A stretch of 11,028 bases of DNA from Spirochaetota bacterium (lineage in GTDB: Bacteria > Spirochaetota > Spirochaetia > DSM-27196 > PWMO01), in the NCBI GenBank assembly GCA_009908735.1, contig JAAAOR010000030.1, positions 1 to 11,028 of the forward strand. The letters run 5' to 3'. Position 1 is the first letter of the stretch. Each line of letters opens with the position of its first letter. A program made the position numbers and the translations under genes. The notes under the pieces were generated by a model. The model did no database searches. It was not told where the DNA came from and worked only from the letters and a program-made list of their open reading frames with translations. Of the stretch, positions 1 to 6,958 are shown in pieces.

Positions 1-2
1 CG

Positions 3-800
3 CAGAGCGCCGCATTCCGAGAGCTGTGTCTGGCGCGGCAAGGCCTCGAGGTGGTGCAGCACGGCTCACTGACGTACTCACAGCTGCAGGCGATTATCGG
101 GCACGTGCAGGCGGTTCGCCCGGCCCGGGTCTTGGATCTGGGCTGCGGAGTGGGGGAGCCCGGCGTGCTGATTGCCCGAGCCGGCGGCGCCGGCCTTCTC
201 GGCGTCGACCGCTGCACTTCCGCCATTTCCCTCGCAGAGCGAAGTGCGACCCGCGATGCGTCTTTTATCCTCGCCGACCTCGAGGCGTACTCCTCCAGAG
301 CGCCCCGGGACAGCGCCGACGTAGTACTGGCAATCGACGCCCTCTATTGGACCGAGGATCTCGAGTCATTGCTAAAAGACGTTTTCGAAATCGTGACCCC
401 GGGTGGATGTTTTCTTTGTATCTCCAGTGAGTTCGACGAAACGCGAAGCGGAGCTGCGGTCCTTGCCCCGGACGAGATGGAGATCGGGGCGGCTCTCGAG
501 GCCGTTTCCGAGGAGCGGGGTGACCTGCGCGTCGAGAGTCGGGATTTCACCGAGGAAGAACGATCTCTGTGGCTCGGAAGTCTCGCGCTCTGCGAGGAAT
601 GGGAGGAAGCGTTCACTGCTGAGGGGCGGGCCTACCTGCTGCGAAACATCGTACGGGAGGCGGAATACCTTGAAAGCTCCATGCGTCACGGACGTGGTGC
701 GCGTCGTCTTTTTGCAGCTTACCGTGCGGACGCTTCGTCTATCAGGCGCTCGAAACGGTCGAGAGCGGCAGCCGCTGTGTCTCGTGCTCGCCCCGTGTAG
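3..800 (+). CDS. SAM-dependent methyltransferase, 5' end outside window (partial)
   Basis: This is a class I methyltransferase that would move a methyl group from S-adenosylmethionine to an unidentified substrate, probably in the cytoplasm. The frame is open from position 3, and the residues before the GTG at 51 (AFRELCLARQGLE) read as real protein, so the true start lies left of the window. Visible motifs, counted from the GTG at 51, are the SAM-binding loop VLDLGCGVGEPG (about 27-38), the acidic residue ending strand 2 (GVDRC, about 51-55), ILADLEAY (about 73-80) and the motif IV region DVVLAIDALYW (about 90-100). LLKDVFEIVTPGGCFL (about 107-122) matches the helix and strand that follow motif IV. 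The C-terminal tail after LFAAYR is rich in Arg, Ser and Ala and overlaps the convergent lyase gene by 82 bp, so it may be a read-through extension. The family is clear; the substrate is not. Confidence 0.85.
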   Translation, partial: QSAAFRELCLARQGLEVVQHGSLTYSQLQAIIGHVQAVRPARVLDLGCGVGEPGVLIARAGGAGLLGVDRCTSAISLAERSATRDASFILADLEAYSSRAPRDSADVVLAIDALYWTEDLESLLKDVFEIVTPGGCFLCISSEFDETRSGAAVLAPDEMEIGAALEAVSEERGDLRVESRDFTEEERSLWLGSLALCEEWEEAFTAEGRAYLLRNIVREAEYLESSMRHGRGARRLFAAYRADASSIRRSKRSRAAAAVSRARPV

Positions 801-2140
801 CGCTCGGGATGCGAGAAAAAATCCTCGGCGTCCGCGCCGTTGGTTTCGACAAGCGTGTCGGTAATCCTGCGCCAGGTGTCTGCATCGCGAGATAGAACCT
901 CCTTTAGGCTGATTTCCTCGTTAGCCGCAGCGAGGGTAGCACGCCTGACCGCCTCGTGAGCGTCGGGGAGTCCGGAGAGGGCGAGGAGGATGTAGGCCGG
1001 TTCCGCCAGCACGCTATCTCCACCCGCGGAGAGGTTCTTCCGCATCTGCGCGTGGTCCAAGACGAGACGGCCCGCCACGCGCCGCATGCGCTCACACGCC
1101 GCGACGAAACCGGATACATACTCGGCGATGAAACGGCTCGAGGCGGAGTTAGAGAGATCCCGTTGGTGTTCGGAGATTTGGTCCATGTAGGCGGTCATGA
1201 TTCGCGGTGCGAATGCCTTCCAGAGGCTCTTCACGTGCTCGCTGTTCCAGGGGTTTCGCTTCTGCGGCATCGTTGAGGAGCCCACCTGGTGTTCACCAAA
1301 GGCCTCCGCAACCTCGGCAATTTCGCTTCGCTGCAGGTGCCTGAAGTCGTCTGCGATGTTTGCGATGATGCCGAAGGCGGTGTTTATCGCGTGGAGGAGA
1401 TGAAGCATGGGCTCCGGGGGAACGATCTGCGTTGCCACGTCCGCCGGCTCGAGACCCAGGCTCGAAAGCACGCGGCGCTCGAGCTCGCGCGGGTCTGCCG
1501 TTAGCACAGAGGTTGCATTGTAGGCCCCCACGGCGCCGGAGAGCTTGCCGACGAGGCCCGTGGCGCGGCGACGTATCTCCTCTATTGCTGCTCCGAGCCG
1601 CGCGACGTATGAGGAGACAGCGAAGCCGAACGTGATGGGCACGGCATGCTGCCCGTGGGTCCGGCCCACCTGCGCAGTGTCGAGCTCTCGTCGTCCCAGG
1701 CCGATGAGCTCCCGCTGTAGGGACTCGAGAAGCGGCAGCACGACGTTTGCGACCACCTCCCGGTAACGCAGCGCCGTCGCGGTGTCGAGCACATCCATCG
1801 ACGTCGCTCCGAGGTGGACGAAGGGGCGCAACGACTCCGGCAGGTAACGCTGCGTGACGTTTACCACCGCTCGAATATTGTGCTGGGTGTGCTCCTCCTC
1901 GGCGTAGACCTCTTCGGGCTTCACGCGTGAGGAGAGCTCGGCAACCTCGGCGCGCAGGTCCCGCGCGCCATCGAAGAATGCTTTCACGTGGGCGTCGAGC
2001 AGCGCGGCCTCCACGCGAACGATATAGGTTACCGTGGCGTCTTCGCTGAGGTAGCCGGAGAGCCGGTCAAAGAGCTCTCGATTTGCAAGGTAATAGCGGT
2101 GATCGAGTGGTGAGAGATTGCTGAAGATGCTCCGTTGCAC
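719..2140 (-). CDS. purB: PurB-type lyase (adenylosuccinate lyase family)
   Basis: This is a fumarase/aspartase-superfamily enzyme most like adenylosuccinate lyase, which releases fumarate from SAICAR and adenylosuccinate in purine synthesis. With a GTG start at 2140 it has 473 residues, a normal length. Family landmarks are SPLDHRY (10-16), HNIRA with His87, TSMD (113-116), GRTHGQHA (159-166, with the likely catalytic His162) and the mobile signature loop GSSTMPQKRNP (287-297, with the likely catalytic Ser289). The loop has Gln where many PurB proteins have His (MPHKRNP). The frame stays open to an ATG at 2251, but that stretch overlaps the symporter end and is not family-like. GTG 2140 or TTG 2146 is likelier, and neither has a well-spaced Shine-Dalgarno; GGAG at 2163-2166 is too far away. 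The gene lies about 30 bp after the symporter stop, probably in the same transcript. A catabolic lyase is the main alternative. Confidence 0.82.
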   Translation of the reverse strand: MQRSIFSNLSPLDHRYYLANRELFDRLSGYLSEDATVTYIVRVEAALLDAHVKAFFDGARDLRAEVAELSSRVKPEEVYAEEEHTQHNIRAVVNVTQRYLPESLRPFVHLGATSMDVLDTATALRYREVVANVVLPLLESLQRELIGLGRRELDTAQVGRTHGQHAVPITFGFAVSSYVARLGAAIEEIRRRATGLVGKLSGAVGAYNATSVLTADPRELERRVLSSLGLEPADVATQIVPPEPMLHLLHAINTAFGIIANIADDFRHLQRSEIAEVAEAFGEHQVGSSTMPQKRNPWNSEHVKSLWKAFAPRIMTAYMDQISEHQRDLSNSASSRFIAEYVSGFVAACERMRRVAGRLVLDHAQMRKNLSAGGDSVLAEPAYILLALSGLPDAHEAVRRATLAAANEEISLKEVLSRDADTWRRITDTLVETNGADAEDFFSHPERYTGRARDTAAAALDRFERLIDEASAR

Positions 2141-2171
2141 ACACAACGATGGCCCGAAGCAGCTCCGGCTG

Positions 2172-3653
2172 TCAACGCCGTTGGCGTCGCGAGCGCCGAA
2201 ATCCCTTGTTTTCGAGCTCAGCATCGAGCCAGTCGATGAACTCCTCGGCACCTCTTGGCGGAGCGGTGAAGAGGCTCACCGCGACAAAGAGCACCGTAGT
2301 TATCCCCGCGCCCCACACCGACGGCCACCAGCCGAGAGGGTAAATATTCCCGAGGTACATGACGGCAGTGAGTATGCCTCCGATCGCCATCGAGATGACT
2401 GCGCCCGCCGCGGTGCCCCGTCTCCAGAAAAATGCCCCAATGATGGCCGGAGCCATGACCAAAAGGCCTCCGGATGCCATGCTCGATATCACAGTAATCA
2501 GCCCCGGTCTGAACCAGGCAAAAACGATACAGGCGACCAGCAGCACGAGCATCGCCACACGCCCGAGCAGGCGTTCGGAGCGCTCGGGTACGTCCGGCTT
2601 TATATGTTTTACGATGTCTCGAACGAAGAGAGAGCTCAGCGTGAGGATGATTGAGCCGAGCGTCGAGGTTGCGGCGGCAAAGATACCGATGAAGATGATC
2701 AGACCAAGAAGGGTTGGGACCTGCGTAAGTAGTGTCGGCATGGCCTCATCGGGGTTCTCGAGTCCCGGAAGCAGCACGGCGGCCTGATAGCCGAAAAGTG
2801 TGCTTATGATCGTGTAGAGGAACCCGAAGGCGGCAAAGTAGACAATCATCCTCTTCAGGCTCACGATCCTGTCCGGAACGTACATCCGCTGAGAAACCTG
2901 TGGATTGGTTAACGCAAAGAATGCCCAGGGCAACGTGAGTCCGATGAAAAGCTGAGGGTCCCAGTTGAATGTGAGGAGCTCGGGGTTGTTCTCGGATACC
3001 GTGGTCAGAAACTCTCCGGGCGATCCAAAGAACTGAAACGCGACGAATACCAGGGCGATGATGGAGGTGACGAGCATCGTCACGGCCTGAAATGCGTCGG
3101 TCCAGGCTACGCTTCTCATGCCGGCCCACCACGCGCTGAAACCCGACAGAAGTGCCATGACGAGAACGCCCGCCATGAAGGGGATGCGGCCGCCGGAGAG
3201 TCCCTCAACGAGGAAGCCGGCACCCATGAGTTGCACCGACGAATACGGAATGAGCATGACGAAGGATATCGTGGCGGCCACGACCGCGACGCTCTTGCTC
3301 TCGTAGCGGTGCGCGAGCAACTCAGGCGGAGTGATGTGCTCGAAGCGGTTTCCAACCAGCCAGAATCGTGGACCGAAGACGACGAGGAACATCACCGTAA
3401 AAATGAGGTAGGTCATCTCGAACCCGAGTGCGCCGACTCCCGAGCGATAGGTTAGACCTACCAGGCCGACCAGCATGAACGCACTGTAGGTCGTCGCTGC
3501 ATAGGTCATGCCCGAGACAAAGCCCTGCATGCGTCGTCCACCGATGAAAAACTCCGATGCGCCGGCACCCATGCGCCGCCGTGCGGCCGTTGCAATCCAG
3601 GCCGCAACTACGGTCCACAGAAGCATGGCGATCCAGACGTAGATCGGCCTCAT
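2172..3653 (-). CDS. Sodium:solute symporter family (SSS) transporter
   Basis: This 493-residue inner-membrane protein should couple sodium entry to uptake of an organic solute. The family (TC 2.A.21) includes the PutP, PanF and SglT transporters. It has about 13 hydrophobic segments, starting at residues 4-22. The family hallmark WWAGMRSVAWTDAFQ (175-189) is intact, as is the early core-helix region YAATTYSAFMLVG (51-63), which in this family carries sodium-site residues. The C-terminus is short and basic (SRRQRR). The ATG at 3653 overlaps the stop of the small membrane gene upstream in ATGA, so translation is probably coupled. A lyase gene follows about 30 bp after the stop. The partner architecture resembles PanF with YhdT and SSS proteins with DUF3311 partners, but the substrate cannot be read from sequence. 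The family call is secure. Confidence 0.93.
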   Translation of the reverse strand: MRPIYVWIAMLLWTVVAAWIATAARRRMGAGASEFFIGGRRMQGFVSGMTYAATTYSAFMLVGLVGLTYRSGVGALGFEMTYLIFTVMFLVVFGPRFWLVGNRFEHITPPELLAHRYESKSVAVVAATISFVMLIPYSSVQLMGAGFLVEGLSGGRIPFMAGVLVMALLSGFSAWWAGMRSVAWTDAFQAVTMLVTSIIALVFVAFQFFGSPGEFLTTVSENNPELLTFNWDPQLFIGLTLPWAFFALTNPQVSQRMYVPDRIVSLKRMIVYFAAFGFLYTIISTLFGYQAAVLLPGLENPDEAMPTLLTQVPTLLGLIIFIGIFAAATSTLGSIILTLSSLFVRDIVKHIKPDVPERSERLLGRVAMLVLLVACIVFAWFRPGLITVISSMASGGLLVMAPAIIGAFFWRRGTAAGAVISMAIGGILTAVMYLGNIYPLGWWPSVWGAGITTVLFVAVSLFTAPPRGAEEFIDWLDAELENKGFRRSRRQRR

Positions 3654-3829
3654 TCTTCACCCCAGTGTCGTATGTGCCAGGCGGCGGAAAGGATTATAAG
3701 CAGCGTGAGCACGCTCCAGAAAAAAAAGCTTCCCGCAAAGCTCGCCACATCGGCCAATATGAGGTAGGGAACAAGCACGTCGACCGCCATCACCACGAGT
3801 GCAAGAATCAGAAATGTACCACCTCTCAA
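3650..3829 (-). CDS. Small two-helix membrane protein, symporter partner (DUF3311/YhdT-like)
   Basis: This is a 59-residue protein with two membrane helices: about residues 5-26 (FLILALVVMAVDVLVPYLIL) and about 34-53 (FFFWSVLTLLIILSAAW), ending in HIRHWGEE. The start is TTG at 3829, chosen because GGAGGT (plus-strand 3836-3841) sits six bases before it. The frame is open upstream to an ATG at 3961, but that part looks like untranslated leader. The stop overlaps the symporter ATG by four bases. Small two-helix proteins encoded just before SSS transporters (DUF3311, DUF997/YhdT) are thought to be accessory subunits. The FFFW motif and layout fit that group, but assignment to a named family is inference. 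A gene caller that ignores TTG starts would misplace or miss it. Confidence 0.75.
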   Translation of the reverse strand: MRGGTFLILALVVMAVDVLVPYLILADVASFAGSFFFWSVLTLLIILSAAWHIRHWGEE

Positions 3830-3835
3830 GTTGCA

Positions 3836-3841
3836 ACCTCC
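3836..3841 (-). promoter_or_regulatory. Shine-Dalgarno GGAGGT fixing a TTG start
   Basis: On the minus strand GGAGGT is followed by six bases (TGCAAC) and then TTG at 3829. This is a textbook ribosome binding site and decides the start of the small symporter partner. Confidence 0.75.
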
Positions 3842-3860
3842 GCTTCCGTAATGTATCAAC

Positions 3861-3874
3861 GCCGGGTGCCCGGC
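3861..3874. repeat. Inverted repeat GCCGGG-tg-CCCGGC in the intergenic region
   Basis: This is a perfect 6-bp inverted repeat with a two-base centre, located in the leader or promoter region of the symporter run and about 90 bp upstream of the promoter proposed for the divergent DRTGG gene. The centre is too short for a good RNA hairpin, so a protein operator is the more natural reading. The right half forms TGCCCGGCAG (3867-3876), which recurs exactly at 8701-8710. Function is not shown. Confidence 0.4.
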
Positions 3875-3961
3875 AGCTACCTTTTTCGGATTGACGGGAA
3901 CGTTTATGGCCGGATTGCGTTGTGTCCATATCCCGACCGTCAGCGCGGGCGTTGCGGACAC

Positions 3962-3990
3962 TTGATTTTTGCTCGGCCGCCGACTACCCT
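3962..3990 (+). promoter_or_regulatory. Candidate sigma70 promoter for the DRTGG gene run
   Basis: TTGATT (3962-3967) and TACCCT (3985-3990) are separated by exactly 17 bases. Transcription would start near 3997, giving a leader of about 43 bases before the ATG at 4040. GGGA at 4030-4033 is a weak ribosome site with six-base spacing. The -10 is a modest match, so this is a candidate only. No equally good promoter was found on the minus strand for the symporter run in the same 210-bp gap. Confidence 0.45.
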
Positions 3991-4039
3991 TGCGGTGGTG
4001 CAGGCAAGGGGTTCAACATGTGGGTGTACGGGATGAGGC

Positions 4040-4381
4040 ATGACGATAGCTGAAATAGTCGGAGCAATAGATGGTCGAATCGTCATAGGGGATCGCCGGG
4101 AGCACAACGTGGTCTACGGTTTTTCATCGGACCTCATGAGCGATGTACTTACGATCATGCAGGACAACGTGCTTTTGATCACGGGCCTTGCAAATACTCA
4201 AACGATTCGGACAGCTACCATGGCGGATATCGCGACGATTCTGCTCGTGCGCGACAAGCATGCTACAGACGACATGAAGCAGGCAGCCGAGGAGAACGAT
4301 ATGGTGCTTCTCGAGAGCAGATACTCAATGTTTCGCGCCAGTGGAATACTCTATGCCGCCGGGCTGAAGGCCGTGTTCTGA
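4040..4381 (+). CDS. DRTGG-domain protein (stand-alone)
   Basis: This 113-residue soluble protein looks like a single DRTGG domain (PF07085), a fold related to parts of some phosphotransacetylases and CBS-containing proteins. Similar stand-alone copies often sit beside iron-only hydrogenase genes in anaerobes. The pattern is typical: an N-terminal helix and strand (MTIAEIVGAIDGRIVIG), then VVYGFSSDLMSDVLTIM (24-40) around the usual GGYVSDLLSDVM-like segment, NVLLITGL (43-50), a strand IATILLV (64-70) and a C-terminal lobe MVLLESRYSMFRASGILYAA (88-107). It lacks any kinase P-loop, so the name serine kinase sometimes given to relatives would mislead. It is the first gene of a run; the next gene starts 22 bp later. 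No hydrogenase gene is in view. Its ligand is unknown, and a regulatory or nucleotide-sensing role is inference. Confidence 0.8.
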   Translation: MTIAEIVGAIDGRIVIGDRREHNVVYGFSSDLMSDVLTIMQDNVLLITGLANTQTIRTATMADIATILLVRDKHATDDMKQAAEENDMVLLESRYSMFRASGILYAAGLKAVF

Positions 4382-4403
4382 AGCCGGGCAAGTGGGGCCC
4401 GTC

Positions 4404-5174
4404 ATGAAGGATTACTTCGAGGACAACAAGTCGAGCATGGAAGAGCGTATACGGCGCCTGCAGGGAAAGCTAAAGGGCAGCCGTAACGCCTTCAACCGGA
4501 AGTCGATCATCGATGAGTTGAGCAAGCTCGAGCAGGAGCGTATCAAATCGGGAAATCTCTTCGCCCATGCCGGAACCTCAAACGGGCCGAATGCCGATGG
4601 GGGCGGCGCTGAAGCGGAAGACTTTCCCTATTTGGCCGCGTTGCCCGAGCGCTACCCCGAGATCGCTCGGCGTATTTCAACACATGAGCGTGATGTGCAG
4701 GCTGTACTCCTCTACACGCAGTACTTCGACGACGAGTTTCTCGGGATGCTTACCGAACGCAAGCTCAGGCTTGATGTGAAGTTTTCCATCGAGCGCGATA
4801 CTTTCTACAACCTCTTCAGCAACCTCACCCGCCACCGTGACGACTATCTCGTCGAGGCCGATCGTGTTAGCTCCGGCGAGTATGCGAAGTCCTACGAGCA
4901 GGACATTCTCAAGCGACTCGTAGAGATGCGCCACAATCTCTTCATCGAAACCGATAGATTTTTCAGCCGCCTCGGCCGCTTTACGCATGATCTCGTGGAT
5001 GATATCCAAGGTGACGGCATCCTCTGCCAGAACGCCGAAGACGAGCTCGAGTACACATCCATCGACCGGGAAAAGGCACTCCGCGGAAGAAAAGTCAAGC
5101 AAGGGGTGAACATGCTCGCCGAACTCTGCGACGAGGTTGTTGATTATCTCGATATTCCCGATTTCCAACGCTAG
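4404..5174 (+). CDS. Conserved-looking helical protein with coiled-coil N-terminus, unknown function
   Basis: I do not recognise this 256-residue protein. It has no signal peptide and no membrane segment. Residues 11-48 (starting SMEERIRRLQGKLKG) look like a charged coiled coil. A glycine/alanine-rich linker follows (about 55-72), then an all-helical domain (about 75-256) rich in Asp, Glu, Arg and Phe, with paired aromatic stretches such as LLYTQYFDDEFLGML (102-116) and RFFSRLGRFTHDLVDD (185-200). The ATG at 4404 is chosen over the GTG at 4392; GTGGGG lies just ahead of the ATG, so both remain possible. It is 22 bp after the DRTGG gene and 33 bp before the kinase-fold gene, which suggests co-transcription. 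The architecture suggests a scaffold or adaptor; no enzyme motif is visible. Confidence 0.85.
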   Translation: MKDYFEDNKSSMEERIRRLQGKLKGSRNAFNRKSIIDELSKLEQERIKSGNLFAHAGTSNGPNADGGGAEAEDFPYLAALPERYPEIARRISTHERDVQAVLLYTQYFDDEFLGMLTERKLRLDVKFSIERDTFYNLFSNLTRHRDDYLVEADRVSSGEYAKSYEQDILKRLVEMRHNLFIETDRFFSRLGRFTHDLVDDIQGDGILCQNAEDELEYTSIDREKALRGRKVKQGVNMLAELCDEVVDYLDIPDFQR

Positions 5175-5207
5175 CAGGCGTCGGCGAATCTGATAGAGTG
5201 CGCACGA

Positions 5208-6056
5208 ATGGCCGTTCCCCCGTATGCCTTGCCGGAAGACGTCAGTATCGTCACCTCCGAGCGTGACCGCACCGCGGAGATGAACTCGGTCTACCGTATC
5301 GAGGCCAAACGCAGCGATCGGAAGTTCACCTTTTACCTCAAGGTGACAAAGGGTACTCATGCCTCGATTGCGAACGAGCTGTCCGTGCTGCAGGAGTTGA
5401 ACGAGCGACGTTTCCCCGTTCCCCAGGTACTGTGGCATGGCGTCGACAAACGGGAGTACATGGCGCTCGAAGAGCGCCCGGGAGTGATGTTGCGCGACTT
5501 CCTCAAGCCCTACAGCCGCCACCACGACGCATCACTTGTCGAGCCGACGCTTCATGATCTCGGGGTATGGGTCGGAAAGCTGCATAGCGCCGACGTAAAG
5601 TGGAAAACGAATCAGAGGACAGCGCTCTATTCCTTCCTCGGTGAGGAAGATCTGGAGGATGCGCGGTTTCGCGAAATTGTGCTCTGGCTTCGCTCCAATC
5701 CCCCTCCGGAGAAAGACATTGTGTTCGTCCACGGCGATTTAAACGACGCAAACGCTCTCGTACGAGACGGGTCGGTCACCGCACTTCTCGATTGGGAAGC
5801 CGCCGGGTGCGGATGGCGAGAGTACGAGCTGGCATGGATACTCCGCGAGCGGCGAAATTACATGAACACCGAGGAATCACGCCGAGCCTTTTTAGAGGGC
5901 TACGAGTCAATCACCACCTACGACGAGGACGCTCTGCGCTGGGCGTCGGTGATGAACTGCCTCCACGTCGCCTTCTGGTGCAAGGGCAAGTACCCGAACT
6001 TCATGGAATTCAACCTCGCGAAGGCGCGGGAGGCGATGTTTGCGGGTTTCGAGTAG
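5208..6056 (+). CDS. APH-fold phosphotransferase (choline/aminoglycoside kinase superfamily)
   Basis: This 282-residue cytoplasmic protein has the aminoglycoside-phosphotransferase fold and should transfer phosphate from ATP to a small hydroxylated or amino-sugar-like molecule. Visible landmarks are the ATP lysine in FYLKV (Lys45), a helix glutamate in ANELSVLQEL (Glu57), the catalytic loop VHGDLNDANAL (174-184; Asp177, Asn182) and the metal-binding aspartate in LLDWEAAG (Asp195). All key residues are present, so it is probably active. The usual GDPxxDLA that follows is replaced by GWREYELAW (202-210). The ATG at 5208 is preceded only by a weak AGAG. It ends 48 bp before a convergent gene. 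The substrate is unknown: resistance kinases, homoserine-kinase-like and choline-kinase-like proteins share this fold. Nothing here points specifically to antibiotic resistance. Confidence 0.88.
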   Translation: MAVPPYALPEDVSIVTSERDRTAEMNSVYRIEAKRSDRKFTFYLKVTKGTHASIANELSVLQELNERRFPVPQVLWHGVDKREYMALEERPGVMLRDFLKPYSRHHDASLVEPTLHDLGVWVGKLHSADVKWKTNQRTALYSFLGEEDLEDARFREIVLWLRSNPPPEKDIVFVHGDLNDANALVRDGSVTALLDWEAAGCGWREYELAWILRERRNYMNTEESRRAFLEGYESITTYDEDALRWASVMNCLHVAFWCKGKYPNFMEFNLAKAREAMFAGFE

Positions 6057-6104
6057 TTTGGGCCGGATGCCGTGGGGCCGGCGGGCCGCACCTGCGCCGT
6101 GAGG

Positions 6105-6863
6105 TCAGGCGCCGTAGAGCTTGCGCACGTCGACGCAGCTGCCGGTTTCGACCTCCGGATCGCGCGCCGCACGGAGAACGAGAGAGGCGGCGACCGGCGG
6201 ATCGGCGAGGCTGCCGGACTCCTTGAGATCGACGAATTTCGGACGGTGGGGAAACTTCTCGTCCGAGGTGCGGCGTATCAGGGCCTGCATGTCGGTGTCT
6301 ACGACGCCGGGTGCGACGGCAATGATGCGTACGTCCCCGCGGGCTCCCTCCTCGAGTGCCGTGACCCTGGTAAACATCTCCACCGCCGCCTTGGTCGCGC
6401 AGTAGGCTCCCCAGCCCTCGTAGGGTTTCCTGGCAGCCCCCGAGCTTATGTTTACGGCGGTTCGGGGGTAGGCCACAGTGTTGGTGGCGGCGAGAAACGA
6501 CGCGGTGAGCTGCATGAGGCCGGTGAGGTTTACTGCAACATGGGTTGAGAGCGCGGCCGTCGAGAGCTCGCGGACAGGGCCGAGCGGTTCCAGCACGCCG
6601 GCGTTGTTTACGAGCATCGCCTCTTCCAAGCTGCTTTCCCCTGCCGAGGAGAAAATCTCGTCGACCAAATTGGGAATCCGGCCGACATCCTGCAGGTCGA
6701 ATTGGTGCTGCGTCAGCTGTGCCCCGGCATCGGAGGCCGCGTGCTCGAGCTCGTCGTTTCGGTGCCTCGAGATCGTGTGGACCAGCGCCCCCTCGGCAAC
6801 TGCCTGATGCGCGATGGCTAGCCCGAGGCCCCGTGAAGTTCCGGTGATGATGTAGAGTCTCAT
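6105..6863 (-). CDS. Short-chain dehydrogenase, benzil/sepiapterin reductase-like
   Basis: This 252-residue NAD(P)H-dependent oxidoreductase of the classical SDR superfamily reduces a ketone, or the reverse. The start at 6863 puts the cofactor loop TGTSRGLG at residues 7-14, the usual distance from the N-terminus. The frame stays open to 6962 but that extension is not SDR-like. Other landmarks are FDLQDV (55-60), VNNAG (85-89), the catalytic Ser in NISSGAAR (about 141) and Tyr154-Lys158 in YCATK, followed by VAPGVVDTDM (183-192). Overall it resembles Bacillus YueD-type benzil reductases and sepiapterin reductases; the true substrate is unknown. There is no Shine-Dalgarno before the ATG, but a -10-like TACCAT lies six bases upstream, so the message may be leaderless. 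A 95-bp gap separates it from the small gene before it. Confidence 0.92.
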   Translation of the reverse strand: MRLYIITGTSRGLGLAIAHQAVAEGALVHTISRHRNDELEHAASDAGAQLTQHQFDLQDVGRIPNLVDEIFSSAGESSLEEAMLVNNAGVLEPLGPVRELSTAALSTHVAVNLTGLMQLTASFLAATNTVAYPRTAVNISSGAARKPYEGWGAYCATKAAVEMFTRVTALEEGARGDVRIIAVAPGVVDTDMQALIRRTSDEKFPHRPKFVDLKESGSLADPPVAASLVLRAARDPEVETGSCVDVRKLYGA

Positions 6864-6869
6864 ACCACG

Positions 6870-6898
6870 ATGGTATCCGTCAGGCGCCGGAGTAGCAA
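6870..6898 (-). promoter_or_regulatory. Candidate promoter giving a leaderless SDR message
   Basis: Read on the minus strand, TTGCTA (plus 6893-6898) is followed by 17 bases and TACCAT (plus 6870-6875), then six bases, then the ATG at 6863. Normal -10 to +1 spacing places the transcription start on the A of the ATG. Confidence 0.5.
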
Positions 6899-6958
6899 CG
6901 GCAGAAAGTGTGCGACATGCCGAACGCAGTACCGTGTCCGGCCGCCGGAACCGTAGAC

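Noticed and set aside
2141..2251. N-terminal extension of the lyase to ATG 2251
   Set aside because: It overlaps the end of the symporter gene and does not resemble the PurB N-terminus, which begins near IFSNLSPLDHRY.
3830..3961. Upstream extension of the small symporter partner to ATG 3961
   Set aside because: The sequence is Pro/Asn/Gly-rich and lies in the intergenic region. A perfect ribosome site directs translation to TTG 3829.
4677..5525. Long minus-strand open frame of 282 codons opposite the coiled-coil and kinase genes
   Set aside because: It lies antisense to two well-supported genes and shows no domain motif. Long antisense frames are expected from GC-rich codon use.
5208..6056. 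Antibiotic resistance kinase
   Set aside because: The APH fold is clear, but there is no close match by eye to aminoglycoside or macrolide resistance enzymes and no mobile element nearby, so a specific resistance call is not supported.
6057..6104. Terminator between the kinase and SDR genes
   Set aside because: The 48-bp gap is GC-rich with short inverted stretches, but no stable stem followed by a U-tract could be drawn.
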